DNA of 64,000 nucleotides from Takifugu bimaculatus (GCA_004026145.2 CP034985.2:7537968-7601967), one strand, 5' to 3'; counted from the stretch's first letter, positions 37,880-51,770 are shown. Numbers and translations: made by a program. Notes: generated from the sequence alone by a model not told the origin.

Positions 37880-37920
37880 GGACGTAGAAGCCATCTTGTA
37901 TCCCATGATGCACCGCTTCA
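37880..37920 (-). promoter_or_regulatory. Promoter of the Ser/Lys-rich gene: YY1-type and ZNF143-like motifs
   Basis: AAGATGGC on the - strand (37890-37897) is a YY1 site, often found just downstream of the start of housekeeping genes. It is preceded on that strand by TGCATCATGGGA, which resembles a ZNF143/Staf core. The first coding exon begins about 90 bases downstream, so a short 5' UTR fits. Confidence 0.5.
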
Positions 37921-38042
37921 AAACGCGCGTAAAAACGATTCTTGAAACTTAAATGCGACAGCGCCCCCAGCTGGCAACTGTGAGGATGACGGGCAACGAA
38001 TAATAATAATAATAATACTGTAATAATAATAATAATAATAAC

Positions 38043-38080
<38 letters not shown>

Positions 38081-39040
38081 TAATGATTTGATCACAGAGT
38101 TTTAATCAAATTAGTATGCCATACAAACACGAGCACATGCTCATTATATTAAAAAAAACATTAACAAAAATGGGTTAAAGGTTTATGGGCATCATAAAAC
38201 ACGTGATTAACTAAAATATCATGTTTAGTCAGTTTAATCTGGCCCTGGTCTTCTTTTTCAGTGCAGAGCGTGTCATCTCCTGCAGAATCCATAGCTTAAA
38301 TCCAACTGATAGGACGTAAAATGGAAACAGTTTAGATAACCTCGAACTCCGTCTGTTTACATGCCAGGATCTTTGCCGTCTGTTGTTAAACTGCTTTGCA
38401 GAGAAGCTTTCTGTACCAGTTACTCTCTTTTTAATCCTGCAGGGCTTTGACTAAAATTGACCATGTCAGAGTGGCTAAAGGCTAAACTATATGTACAAGG
38501 ATACAATGACATAATAATAATACACAACTGTTTTTTCCTGTGAAATCCACTCACATGCTGCACTGTTGTTGCATTATCGTAAGAGAAAAGCTGCCCTCAG
38601 ATAGAAAAGAACAAGAATGAATGATAGCTCTAACAATGTTACAACGCGCCACCATCCCTGCCCAGGCCCGTGGATCCCCGCTGGTGTCCCAGGTGAGGCC
38701 TGGGCTCCAGTGACGTCAGGCAAAGCAGCAGCTCAGAGTTGGATTAAATGGCCACTTTAGACCACAAACGAGATACAGGTGAAAGTGTAACAAGAGGAAA
38801 ACACATGTGATACTTTTACAATCGATGATGCGACAATTAGAAGTGAATGGAAGAAGTCCTGACAGTGCGTTTGACTGTCAGTGAAAAAGCATCCACTGTG
38901 ATCAATCTTCTGTTTTCTTTTCATTCTTATAAATTTTATCTTAACCAGATCTTGCCGATAGGAGTGATAGACACTGATCTACGCTGATCTTTGAAAAGGT
39001 TTTCAGTAATCTTTGATCTCCAGCTACAACAGCGGATTGT
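37921..39040. other. Spacer between the rhag 3' end and the Ser/Lys-rich gene
   Basis: This contains a (TAA)n microsatellite (38001-38084) and otherwise unique A/T-rich DNA. The part next to 39041 is presumably the rhag 3' UTR; no canonical polyA hexamer was seen close to the stop. Confidence 0.5.
38001..38084. repeat. (TAA)n trinucleotide microsatellite
   Basis: About 28 units with a few interruptions. Confidence 0.95.
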
Positions 39041-42000
39041 TTAGACTTCTGCTTTGTTCTTCGAGTGATCGGCGTGGGCAAAACTCTCTCCGCTCTCCTC
39101 CTCTTCATCGGGAACCTGGAAAACAAATGATTCGGATGATCGTTCTGTGCTGAAGCAGCAAGCAGGAGCCCAAATCCTCAGGTCTGGTTTTATTAATAGA
39201 CAACAGTGAGCAGAGAAAACACAGTTTCATCACGTGTCATGGATGATCATCAGACCGCAGACGTGATATTTATGAGTAACGGGATTTCTTACCTCCCAGT
39301 ACAACGAGTCGTCATAGCAGTTCTGGTCAGGAGGTTGTCCCCAAAGTGGAATCTTCATTATAAATCCTTGACAGGGAAAGTAAATTGTCTCATCGTGCAT
39401 TTGAATCAAGTTCTGAGGACCTTGCATGTCCCACGTGTCTCTTCCACCCACCTGTAACCAGACCACCGACCAAAGCGAAGCCGAGAGAAGAAGCCAAGGC
39501 CGCAGCTTGCATGGATGCGTTCCCTCTGAACGGGAAGAGAAGGGAAAGAGGAGTGTAGGGAACAGTGTGTGTGTGTGTGTGTGTGTCGGTATGTGCCTGC
39601 TGATTCATGTTCCCTTACCCATCTTTCTTTCCCAAAGCCACGGCTACAATACCGGCCACCCCACCCAGGATTCCAGGCATGCCGTGCAGATTGTGGACTC
39701 CACAGGTGTCCTGGATGCCCAGGCTGGATGCCAGGATGGGCTTCACGTAAACAAAAGAAGTAAAAGCAGGGTTAAAACAGAGGAAGACTCATGACACGTG
39801 TGGCGTTTTGAGCCTTGGCTTTGACGTTCGACTCACAGTTAGGAATTTGAAACCCAGAGTAGAGATGATTCCTGCAACTAATCCGATCAGCATCGCCCCA
39901 AATGGTCCGATGTTCATGTCAGCGCAGGTTCCTACCGCTACACCGCCGGCCAAGGTGGCATTCTGGATGTGCACCTGCAGGAACGTTGAAGGAAATCAAG
40001 CTTTATTGTTGTTGTTCTCCCCCAAATCGATTCTTCCTGGGGTCACTGTGAGCGTGAGGCGGTATTCTGACCATATCCAGTTTTCCTTTGTGCTCAACCA
40101 GGCTGGACACGGCGTAGGCAGAGAGCACGCATGCAGCTAAGGACAGGTAGGTGTTGATGACCGCGGTGAGCTGAGTGAAGCCTGGGTCAGCGATGGCGGA
40201 GTTAAAACTGGGCCAGAACATCCACAGGAAGACTGGTTCCTGCAGACGAGAGTCATGAGGACAGTTATCTGATGGCAATCATGCCAAATTGATGTATAAT
40301 CACGCATTGGCTTTAATTTATTTGTATTTATGTTGCTAGATGGTTGCTAGATCGGTTGATAGATTGGTGAGGTCATTGTCATTTTAGCGGCGCAGCCGCT
40401 GCAGAGCCAGGTAAGTCCACTAGATGGCAGCACGTGACAGTATCTATTTGGTATCAAATCTGCCCCTTTTCTAATTTTCTTGCTCATAAATCAACTTCAA
40501 ATTTAAATTGTGATTAAACGCCATCGTTTTCAGTTTGGACTCATAATTACATGTTTGAACTAAGATAATTCCTGACCTAAACATGAGAAGAATTGCCTAA
40601 TTTGAACCAAATAACATGTTTTTTTTTTGTTTTTTTTACTTCACTTGGTCTTGGTCTTTCAGCTCTAACTGTATCTTACCGATCATAGCGAACATATCAG
40701 AGTGATAAACAGATCCTTCTTTCTCGTGTCCATTTTTCAACCCAGGGCGATAGAGTACTCGTGCCACGGCCAGGCCAAAGTAAGCTCCAAAGGCGTGGAT
40801 GATCATGGAGGCTCCGACATCGTTAGCCTGGGCGAGAAGCAGTGAGATTCAGAATAAGATTATTCCCCTACGCAGACTCAGGATGATGCAACCCATGGAA
40901 AAAATAGAAATACTCCCAGAGTCCTATAGATATGCATTATGAAGTTTGCTTACATGAAGAACTGTGGCTACCAGATGTTCATTGATGGAGAAGATAGTAA
41001 TCTCCAGTATGGTCATGATGAGGAGCTGCACAGGGCTGGTTTTACCCAGGACGGCCCCAAAGGAGATCAGGACTGTCGCCGTGCTGAAGTCTGCGTTGAT
41101 TATTCTGCAGGAAAGAAAAGCCGTTAAAGTGCGACAGGTCACATCTTCACTTTTCCTGGTTACAGGAAACAGTCACTTGTGGAGAAGTCAGACACACTTG
41201 AAGATGTTGATTTTGATCTTGCCGTCCTCCATGTGCCAGAAGCCCTGCATGAGGAGGCCCCACTGCAGGCCGAAGGCAGCCAGGAGCAGGTTGACGCCCA
41301 CGCTGCTGAACCCGTATCGCTTCAGGAAGGTCATGAGGAAGCCGAAGCCGATGAAGATCATGACAGTGAACGTCCTGAAACACTGCAGGAGTGAGAGGGA
41401 AGTTCAGCTGAGATCTTCTGGCACTGTTTTCATAACCACTAATGTGCTGAATTTCCTCAATCAGTGAATCACACTATTAGACAGGATGGCATCATTTGTA
41501 TAGCACTCAGCTCTCGTAGGTACACTGAAAAGATGTTGTTATTTATAGCATTTCAACACATCTAAATAGGCTTAAAAAAAGACTTTTGGCGTATCCTCAC
41601 GCTCAAAACCCTTGATTAGGGGGCAACACTTGCTGTAGCACAGATGTGTGCAGCGAGAACTTCTTCACTGTCTCTGCTTTGGGCGTCGAACACTCAGGAG
41701 GTTGGGGTAAATTTGGAATGTGGCGGCCACAGCTGGCACCACGCCCAGATGTTAGGTAACCTTCAGAGCTGAGATGAGAGAGGGAATCCCAGGGGGATCC
41801 GCTGCGATTCCGCTGCACTGCACAAGCTACAAGTTTGTTGGGTTTTTTATTTTTTTAAAAAAAGCTTTTGCAGGATCTGTATCAACCAACACGTTGTCAC
41901 CCTGAAACGCAGCAATTCAAACGAAAGGATTCCACCTGGCGTCTTCCTGTCTGAGAGAGCTCGAGGTCTCACTGTATGTGCTGAAACGTCTCCAGACGGA

Positions 42001-42848
42001 CAGTGGAAATGCCTGCGTTATCACATCAGATGTGGAAGATGCACATTAGACGCACTTTAGAGGCAGCTAATCTACACCTGCCCCACCCAGCCGTCAGCAG
42101 CCACCCGTGCGGAAAACCAGACGCGCCCCCGCCGAATCTAGCCGAGACGCCAAAAGGCCAAAATGTTGGCTCCACTTGTTTGCCGACCCGTCACTTTTGT
42201 CTTTTGGTGTTTTGGAGTTTCTATGTTTGGGTCATAATTCAAGTGGCATGTGATCCACCACAGCACGCGTGACGATGGCGTTCCCTGCAGGCGCCCGGTG
42301 ACCTTGTGACTCCTCTTACAGTATTCATCCGACCTGATCTGGGAACAACGGGCCGATTCTTCCACCCGGCGGTGAGTAATGAAATCATCAGCACCTCACA
42401 GGAGCTGTCACATTACTCCAATAAAGGAGTTGGACTATTTTTACATTTTGGCTTAGAACTAAGACTTGGAGTCAATCTGACTTCTTTATTTTTGCTTCAT
42501 TTTTGTTTTTTTTAAAGCTGTTTTTTTTTTCTTTTTCCAGCAAATTCAGCACCAAGAATGTTAAATCCAGACCTGAAATGATCCATCAGTGTGAAGCTTC
42601 TACTGACCCAACATCTAGTGGCAGAACATCCTTCAGGTGGACTTACTGGGATAGAGATCCATGGGCGCCCCTTCCTGGGTGTGATTACCGGCGTGCGGAT
42701 CGTGCGGGTCGTGCGGGTCGTGCGGGTCGCTGCTGGGTTTCCCATCATCGTACTCCACAAACACAGCAAACAGGACGATGGTGAGGAGCTCCAAGGTCAG
42801 GGCCAAGATGGGGAACTTCAGCCTCATGTTGGTGGCGTAGGCAGGCAT
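39041..42848 (-). CDS. rhag: Rh-associated glycoprotein (ammonia channel), with two apparent +1 frameshifts
   Basis: RhAG conducts ammonia and possibly CO2 in red cells and fish gill. Ten exons on the - strand: 42647-42848, 41198-41382, 40954-41104, 40680-40827, 40072-40239, 39837-39974, 39619-39740, 39452-39525, 39293-39366 and 39041-39115 (stop TAA 39041-39043). It starts MPAYATNMRLKFPILAL; an N-glycosylation site NHT is in the first loop. RHAG-like blocks are NADFSTATVLISFGAVLGK, GASMIIHAFGAYFGLAVA, VHIQNATLAGGVAVGTCADM, DTCGVHNLHGMPGILGG and IPLWGQPPDQNCYDDSLYWE. Both channel histidines are kept (IIHAFG and NLHGMP). These blocks fit RHAG better than RHBG or RHCG. Two conserved places read only if one base is skipped: near 41365 (FQDVH to VMIF) and near 40234 (exon 5 start). 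Allowing for these, the product would be 444 residues. Errors or gene decay could explain them. Confidence 0.88.
39565..39586. repeat. Short (GT)n microsatellite in a rhag intron
   Basis: About 11 GT units between the eighth coding exon (39452-39525) and the seventh (39619-39740). Confidence 0.9.
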
Positions 42849-45800
42849 CTGGGACTGGTGCTGGTTATCTCTGGCTGACGGACACACGCACGCTTCCTTT
42901 TCACTCTTTATTCAAGAGCTGTGCTGTAAAAGGGGAGGGAAAAGCGCCGTGTCTGGTTTTAAACTGGTGCCGTTTCGCGCGGCGGCCAATAGCAGAGCAG
43001 AGCACCGGGGCCTGGACAGTGAACACCCCCCTTGTGCACTATGTGCACGGGGATGGGTTTCCTCTCTGGGCATCAGGGGAGAAAAAGCAAACACACACGT
43101 AATGGCATCGAGACAGTGAGCGGACATGGGAGAAATGCTTAATGGCCGCGTCTTCCTGCTCATTATTCACTGTCAGACTCATATTTGTTGACTTAAAGTT
43201 GAAGAAACGTCGCGCAGCAAAACAAGAGGTTTGTCTCCTCTGGCTGCTGAGCGCTCCTTCCTCCCGGCTGCTCCCTCGACGCCCAGTCGCTGCAGCCGTT
43301 TAACTGACGCGCATGAAAGTCAGCGACGCACAGCTAGTCCAGGCCTGGTTTAGGTGTGGCAGGGGGGCGACACAGAGATGGAACCGGTGCCCAGAAATGC
43401 TCCCGTCAGCGGGTCGGTTCAGGCACCTGCAGAGTAAATGCCTTCATACCCCCTCTGATGAAGCAATAAGGTGGTTGTGACTGTTGGACATGATCACAAA
43501 TCTGCCCCCAGCTTCAGGGTCAGTCCGTATCATGTGTGCAAGCTTGCGTCGCTCACGGTCTCCTTTGTTTTTCCCTCCTGCATGTGAAGGTGAGGCCTAA
43601 ATCCACCACCATGTCCAAGCTTACGTCAGAAACGAATCATTCCTCATGAAAAAAGATAAATCACAATGAAGTCCGCCAGGTAAGTCCAGTGATTCTGCCC
43701 AGTCTTCCTATTCAGCTTGGTGAGAACACCGATGTTTTGGCCCCCATCCTGCTGAAGAAACTGAGCTGGAGGGCAGGTGAAGGTCACGCCGGAGCGTCGA
43801 TGGCTGATCTCTTACGGCTGGAGAAATGGCCCTAAAAGAATCTACTGTACAGTCAAATAAACGCTGAACTGAATTTGCCCCAAGCGAAGGGGCCTGACCG
43901 TGCCCCCACTTGTGACCCCTGCAGATGTGATCATGTTACTTTACATCCCATCTGGTCCATACGTTGCATGCCAGAGCCTCCTTTCCCACTGGAAACTCTC
44001 CAGACTGGTTTCTCTGATTGGTCTGTAGGTTCATCATGGAGGGGCTCCCACCGTCCAGTGTCAATCTGAGGGCCCCCGTCCAAATTACAAGGGGCCGGAG
44101 GCCTTTCATTAGGAGCCAAGGGCTTCATGAATAAATGGAGCAGTTAATCACTGCCAGCAACACATCTCTGTTTGTCTTGGAGTGGAGCAAAAGGAGGCTT
44201 TTCCCAGCGCCTCTGGGAAATTACTTCCAAATGTTGCCAGATATAAAAGTTTGCACAAGCTGACTTATTATTCAATCACGCAGCAGCGCACGTTCCTTAT
44301 CAAGCTCGTAGCGGGGGCGGACCCCGTCGTCGCCGACGACCGAGCTGAGAGGGAGAGCTGCGGCATTGGTGGTCCCAGTGTATTCCCAGTTGCCCCACCA
44401 CAACAGAGCCAACAACCAGCTGTATTTTCTCTTCACGAGTGTGTTTGTTTGCGCCTCGTTCTATAAAACCCTGGAGAAAATGTGGTTTCATCTGGGCATC
44501 TGCAACCCCGAGTCAACGGTCTCTGAGCTCGCCGCTATTTACGTAGATTTACTTCCTCCTCTCAGCTGCAACGCCTCAGCCTCTGACAGCTTTTCTGTCA
44601 CTAACAGGAAACAATTAAAATGTCACATTTCACTTGCAGAACCCAGAAAAAGCTCATCAAATCTGAAAACTGGCGGTAAAATCCAGTAGAGAACAAGCTA
44701 AAGGCTGCTTGCCCCGGGATGGAACCAATGACCTTAGTGTCACAAAGCATCTACATTAGTCACCCGCAGACCCAATAATCAGGACAGGAATAGAATATTT
44801 CAAAAGATGGAGCTCTCTGAGCAACCTCCAGCTCCTGGAGTCGTTTCCCTCTGCGCCACATCAGTGCCACGCCAACACCCATCAGCCAAACCACCCTCGC
44901 CAAAACCCCAGGCCCTCAGTCGGGCGACCTCGGTCCGAACGCCCGCTGCCAAGTGGATCGCAAGAGAAAAAAAGGTTTTGTTAAATGTCTCCTGTGGTGG
45001 CCGTTAATTGTGATTAGAAATGATTGATCCACAGGATCCCTGGGATTAATCTGATTAAACCAGTGTAAAAAAAAACAATTGGCCATCAATGTTGCACAAA
45101 TGGTAAATTAGAAAGATATAAAACAAGCAGATTAACCAGATTACTATGAAGATTAACATCTGATTTGTACTTTTTTACTCACTAAAACGTCTGAATGACT
45201 GTTGTTTGTTTTTGTTTGCCCATTCCAAATCACACTATCGAATTATTCTATTGGAACCCAACGGCAGAACATCTTATCTATGGACCCCAGTCAGGGACAC
45301 GGAGCGGTTTCATCACAACCGCCACGATTGTTGCCTGCAACAAAAATGCGCTGGCTTCTTTAAATGCCAATGAAGAGATTAGAACAGCTGGGCTGTTGGG
45401 TTAATGCCCTTATCAAGCCAAATCCCTTTTGATCTAGCCTCTCCGTGAACTCCGCATTCCAGGAAAACCATTAAGCAATTTATCCGTGCTCACTCACATC
45501 CCCACTGCTGATGCACATTTGTGGAGAATAAACAAACTATCAGGGCTTTAATGTGCTGCATCCTTTGTCTCGGCTCGCTTTGGGCCTTTATACAACATTT
45601 ATCACTATTATTTTGACTCGATGCTGTTGGTACTTATAATGATCACTTCTGCACAGGAACCAGTAAGAGGAGCTGCTTTTCCTCTCCCCTCCACCACTCT
45701 GCTGGGGTCCTGCGGGTGTTGGGGAGGCCTCTCCGTGCAGCTGGTATGACATTCCTCCTTCTGTTGCTTGTTTCCTCATTGGAAGGTCAAGAAGCGCCGA

Positions 45801-48800
45801 CTCCCTAAATCTTGTAAAAGAGAGGAGCGTGTGTGATTGGAGTTGTGTTGATAAATACCTACACCGTCATGGAGGAGATCAGAAGCCCGCTGGAGGCACA
45901 GACGAACCCCAGGTCCGTCCACTATCGACCAGGGATTGTGATTTATGAGGTCAGATAAGAGAGGAATCGACATCGCCGGAAAGTCAGATACCACGTTTGC
46001 TGCAACCGTTTTTATTTATTACCGAAAAGGAACAGTAATTATTACAGAAGAACGGCCTGTGCCAACGGATGATGTGCCTGGTTTCTCTTTTCCGGCTCTG
46101 TACCTCGTTACCCGTACAGGTGATGGAGTCTCGTTGTAGGGTTCTCCTCGTGGATGCTGTGTGCTAACCTCTGACACGCGAGGGTTGATGTTAACAAATA
46201 CTCCCCGTGTACATCCGTGGCACGCTACATCCCCCTCGCTGCACCCCACCCCTTGTTTCCTGTGGCGCTGGCTGAGGGGAACAGTTGTACACCCTGATAA
46301 GCACGCGTGGAGGAAAGCCTATGCAACCATAATGAGCCTGTTAGATGCTGGCAATCAGGCGCAATCACCAGCTGCCATTGTGCTCGTGACACCTGATGCT
46401 AATGCGGCTTAAATGAAGACTAATTATATGGGGATGCACGTCGGTTGGGATTCAGGTGAGAGGGAGAGAGCGGGAGAAGCAAATGAACAGGGTCCAGATC
46501 AAAGGAGAGAACCCTAACAGCTCACACATGTGCAGAGGTGCACGCCTGCCGTGCGACTGTGGAATGTGCTGTGGAAGAGCGCAGGAGGAGGAGGACAGTG
46601 GAGGGAAAATACTTCGTGAGCAAAGCACATGTGCAAAATATCACGGAGAAGGAATCTCGGATCCGAGCTTTTCAGCGACAAGGTGAACGCACGTAAACGT
46701 CGAGCTGCGCCTCCAGCGGACACACGTGAGACCTCCGACCAGTCGTGCACCTGCGTTTCCAGCCTGCTTTTTACGCTTCTGGAGTTGGGCTGGGGGTCCG
46801 TTGGGCTGCCCCGGGTGTCCTCCCATTCGCTCTAACGCACAGATAATTGGCTGCTTTACTTCCCCATTTCCTCATATACAAAGATAACGCCAGCAAGTTG
46901 TTCTCCCAGACCCCGGAGACCATATGTGAAGAACCAAAGCAAAACAACTTAATGAACCTTTAAATACAAGCTAGCATGCTAACTGTCTGTGCACACTCTT
47001 CAGTTCCAAATATAAAGACATTGTTGTCTGGTTATTGTTGGACAAAAGCTTCGGACGGCCAGCGCTGATGTTTCCTCTATAGGACATCCTCATGTCATGC
47101 CGCCTTTTAAGTCGAGCCTCCCTGCTGTAATTGTTTATCCAGAGCCTAATTGAGGACCTCAGCCGCACCCTTTCCTCGTGCGGCTCCATGTGGCAATCAA
47201 CCTGCCACCTTATCTCCACATCTTAATAAAAACTAAAATGATTGCGCCACAGCCCAGGACTTCCCTTAGAAAAGGGAAAGAAACAGGTGGTGGTGGGGGG
47301 GGGTGAACTACATGGGTATCGGACTTGCGACGCGCAGGATGGGGAGAGCTGAGCGATGGGATGTTGGCAGCGTAGAAAATGGAGGAAAATAGAAAACAAA
47401 CAGGAGGGCGGACCACGCAACTGGGAGGAGAACCGACTCGGAAGCACTAGCTTATCTGAGTGCGACAGATGGCGTTTCGGTTGCGCAAAACAGGCGGCTG
47501 AGTTATTCATCACAGCTGGGTTAGGGTCGGGGTTCTGCTGTTGTCTGCCATTCAAGCCTCCAGCAGAATCTTCAGAGTCCTGGGAGGTTCCTGGATCGAC
47601 TGTTCGGGCCTTGGAGTGCACAGCGGATTCCTAAAGTCAGTCACTAAAAAATGATTAATGGTGAAAGGGCCTCGTTGCAAACAGGCATCAGATGTGGGTT
47701 CGTGCCTCCACACCCACATTCACATGATGCACACCAGAGAACCTGCTGACACGACCCGGAGGGCTGTATAGGAGGATCATCCATCATCCTCTGTAACCAT
47801 TAAGATATAATTAATATCCAAAGTTAAAGGCAGAAGATTTCATAAATTCCAGCGTCCACGTGACCCGTTTGTGACCGAGCCGTGAATGAGTGATGCTCAC
47901 AGATCGGAGCCGCCCCTCTGGCGCTGATGGCTAGCAGATTTGCGGAGCCGAGAATATCGAAATGTTCTCCTGGTCTCCTGCGTCCCGTCAATCTCAGGCC
48001 CGGCGGAACATCTGAGCAGCATTACAGCTACTGGCAGCGTGAGGCGCACGTGGGAAGCTGTGAGCCCCAAAAACTCAGATGCTCTGGGGAAAACAGCGTT
48101 CATCAGGACGCACCCACAGCTTATTGGATTTCCAGTTGTGCTTTTTTTTTTTATTTCCTGGACATACATTGTGCGTGAGACAGGGTCACGCCCATCATAA
48201 ACATTTCCTCCGCGGCTGCAGGGAGGAGCCTCTCTCGCTGTTTGTTTAATGTAAATATGCTGGAGGACCCAACAACCGCCCATCCCCGCCGCAGGCATGG
48301 AAGAAGAAAAACAGACGCTGGCTAATGGCCGAGCCGGGGTCTCGTTCAGCCCGGAGAGTGAACCGAAGCAGGGGGAAGCACAATGCACGCACAAAGCCCC
48401 TGAACTGGGCCGCCCGCAAAGGTTATGAGCCTCTCAGACAATCCAGGGAAGTCTGAGGTTACTGTAGGAGCAGCTAGCGGGAGCGTTTGCTGCCAGAGTT
48501 CCCATCCCTCGGGCCTCCGTCGATGACAGTGATCTGTCAGTGCTGCGGCCTCTGATGGAAGCGGACCATTGTGATCAGGAGCTGGTCTGAGAGGGTTCCT
48601 CGGATGTTACCGCACTTCCGATGAAAGCTTAAGAGGCACGGCGAGGAGCCTGTTAGCGGGTTTGGTTGGGCAGCGGCACTCAAGCAATCAAGGAGAGGAA
48701 GGAAGCCGCGCAAATACGGTTTTCTGCCGAAACATGGGGTCGTTCCCACAGGTGAAACGTCTGTGTGGAATGTGCACGTTTGGGATGGATTGCGTAAGGT

Positions 48801-50753
48801 TCCTCCGATTGCAAACAGATGCCCGGGGGAGGGAGGGGGGGGCGGTTTCTAAATTTGGCCAAAGAAATAATCTGGTTTAAATAATCTGTTTAATAATCAT
48901 GTTAAACATGAAGGGTCATGATTAGATTATTATTGTGCTTCTGTGGGTGCTGAAAGTCTCATTAATTGTGCTTGTTGTTAAATTAATTTAGAGTTTTGTG
49001 ATGAATAAAATGAATTATAATTATTTTATTATATTAGTTATTGTTATTATTATTATAAATGTTTCTTAGTAATGTTCCTACATGTGAATTAAGAGTAAAC
49101 AAGATGAATCTATTAACAAAAAGCTGAGACGTTTGATCATGTGACCCACGGTGTGGACAGAACCCCCTCAGCCAAAATCAACATCTGTACCGACTCAAAC
49201 TTTCTTGTCCTGGGAGTTCTCGCTACTTTTCTGTTCCACGCTTCCCATCTGGGGCGTAACAACACTTCGCTCTGCTGAGGAACACCAAAAGGTTCCTCTG
49301 ACCAGTTTACAGATGAGCCATCTGTGGTGGGCACGGGGACGACGAGGACCGGTATCTGGCGTGGACCCGTCCTCAGGGAGACGAGGAGAGCGTCGCATGT
49401 TTCCGCTGCTCGTTTCTGTAGCGGAGCGGGGGGCCTCTTCGTTCTCTTTTCCATCCTGCACAGACAAACCCTGCAGGGAGACAAACTGACGCCACACTTG
49501 TAAACATTTTCTGGCCCAGGGACCAATTTCTGGGGCCTGCTGGCGGAGCAGACAAGCCCCACAGGACGGTGCAGGCAGGCTTATCGAGCCCAGCCAAGCC
49601 ACAGGAGCAGCTCTGCTATCGCCGCACCAGAGGAAGAACTCAGCACCTTATCTCCTCTTTGCTGGGGGGAAAACACTCCTTCCTGCTCCTCCGGCTCAGG
49701 TGGCGAGCTCGCCGGTCCTCTGAGGCTAAAACAACCAGGCACGGCCCCGGCCCGAAGCACCCCGAAGGACGAGGCCCTTTTGGCACGCTGACGAGATTAG
49801 AGAAATACAGCGGCGCTGTTTGTTTTCAGTGTAAGAAGTTTGTTTTCATGCCAGCAGGAGCTGATTTCAACACAATGGCCGTGCACACGAGCGCACGGGC
49901 GTATAGGAAACACAGCGTTGAAGGCATCGGGGCTACTTTGTTGGCCGAAAATGAAAACAAAGTCAATGTGAATAAAGTGGAAGAATGGAAAAGTGAGTGT
50001 GAACAGAATAAGCAGGTTCATTCAGGATGAGCTCCAGACATTGTTTTTGTCATTTAATAGAGATCAATTGTAAATAAATAAACTCCAGTCAGCACAAATG
50101 GTCTTTGAAAGGCCCAGTCTGTTGGATTTAGCGACATCTAGTGGCGAGAAGACAGAACGGAACCAGTGCTCTTTATAAAAGCGATGGAAAAGCAGCAGAT
50201 ACTCTCCCCTTTGTATCATATTACTTACGTATTGCGATTTTTGTCTTTTGCATATTGTGTCGCAGCGTTTCAGGCAGCGGCTGTAAATTATTTTCAACAA
50301 GAATAAATGCGCCAGAATAAATCGAGAGCGTTAATTAATATTTGAACTCGTGAAAGCTAATCATTTATTTGGATTTTGGGTTCCCAACCATGATGCCATA
50401 AATGTGTTGTGAGAGAAACTTTTTTTCCTGCACGGCCAAACTGAAAGACGTCTGGTGGAATTGGAAAACGCCTATTTCCTATTTTGAAGCTTTTGTAGCC
50501 GGTGCGACCCTGCAGCGTCCCCGGGGCTGCTTGAGCTCCTCTCTCCTCTCACCTGTCTGCGGAACCACACTCAACACGTGCCAGTAATCTACCCCGGACA
50601 TCGCCGTCTATGGACCCTTTATAATCTTTGGGTTAGACGCAGACTTAACGTGAAAAGAGAAAAGGTGTTGAATGCAACAGGAAAAAGCCATTTTTAGCCT
50701 CTCTGTCGTCAGGTGGGACACAAACTCTGCACCAAGCTTTAATGCTTAAGAGG
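42849..50753. other. 7.9-kb stretch between CRISP A and rhag without a recognised gene
   Basis: I searched both strands for family motifs and found none. Open frames are short and lack splice context. The rhag promoter should lie just right of 42849. A TTATCT (AGATAA on the - strand, GATA type) is at 42865-42870 and an AGATAA at about 43655; both suit an erythroid gene but are weak evidence. The region is unusually free of obvious repeats for its length, so it may hold regulatory DNA. Confidence 0.45.
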
Positions 50754-50759
50754 TTTATT
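50754..50759 (-). terminator. CRISP A polyA signal
   Basis: AATAAA on the - strand, about 40 bases after the CRISP A stop codon. CRISP B has the equivalent signal at 54589-54594, in a similar sequence context. Confidence 0.8.
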
Positions 50760-50797
50760 GAAGCTCCGCCTCGGGGCACGTCCAGAGGTGAAGACCT

Positions 50798-51723
50798 TCA
50801 CATGATCTCATTGTTGGTGCACTTGCAGGAGGCGTGACAGGAGGAGGTAACGTCATTTTGGCAGCCCCATTGATTCGTCAGACTGGGACAGTTGCTGTAC
50901 TTGTCATTGTAGCGACAGGGGTTGGCTGCAACAGACGCAGGCAAAAGAGAGGGTTTCTAGACAGCTCGAGAGCTGAAACGTGCGCTGAGATGAAGGATGT
51001 TCAACAACAATAGCAAACAGGACAATAAAGGGGACCGTTGGAGACTCACTGCACAGCTTCTTGTCGCAGGCACTGCTGCAGCTGGCACACGTCTGTCCTG
51101 AGTTGTAAGGACGAGCGAATTGGTAGTTTCCTCTGTAAGGCAGGTCAAAAGGTTAAAACTTAGCAGCTTTTCTGACTGTTTTGACTTTTAGAAGCAGGCA
51201 GGACATCGACTATCATGGTCTGTTTAGATGGATATGAGCAACGAGAGAATTATCTTTAGACTGGACAGTATATCAGTGTGGGAAGGGGGAAACGTTATAC
51301 TTACGGAGGGCAGTACTGGCACACATAGTGATATTTATCGTCGTGATTGGGGCAGTAGGCCATTGCACAGCCGACATAGAAGGACTTGTACCAAACAACC
51401 TAAAACCAACATTTCCAAACGTTAGCAGACCACACTCATGTTTCTGAGGTGAGGTGAGATAGCTGCCTATGTAAGCGTACCTGTGTAAAGTGTCCAACTT
51501 TCCTTCCATTGATAGAACCCACTCCGTATTTCCAGTCGTTCACCTCATCATACCAGCGCTGGATAATGGTGCTCCAGCTTTCCCTCGCACTGGAGCCGGC
51601 CCAGTTTTCCCCACAACCGCTAGCTTCAGTTCAGCAGCAGATAAAATAGACAGCAGAGGTCATTTAAATTCTTTTTCTTTGCATTAAATTGATGATTTAG
51701 CTGGTTTTGGTTGCTGCCTCCAG

Positions 51724-51770
<47 letters not shown>

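Noticed and set aside
38941..39126. 61-codon reverse frame over the last rhag exon
   Set aside because: It is the wrong frame; the in-phase reading ends after KNKAEV at 39041.
39041..42848. Naming the Rh gene rhcg or rhbg
   Set aside because: Long blocks such as NLHGMPGILGG with SMQAAALASS, GKTSPVQLLIMTILEI and WGQPPDQNCYDDS follow RHAG, as do the short C-terminus and the CRISP neighbours.
47223..49602. Several 130-165 codon open frames between rhag and CRISP A
   Set aside because: They overlap on both strands, show no domain, no splice signals consistent with one gene, and no family resemblance.
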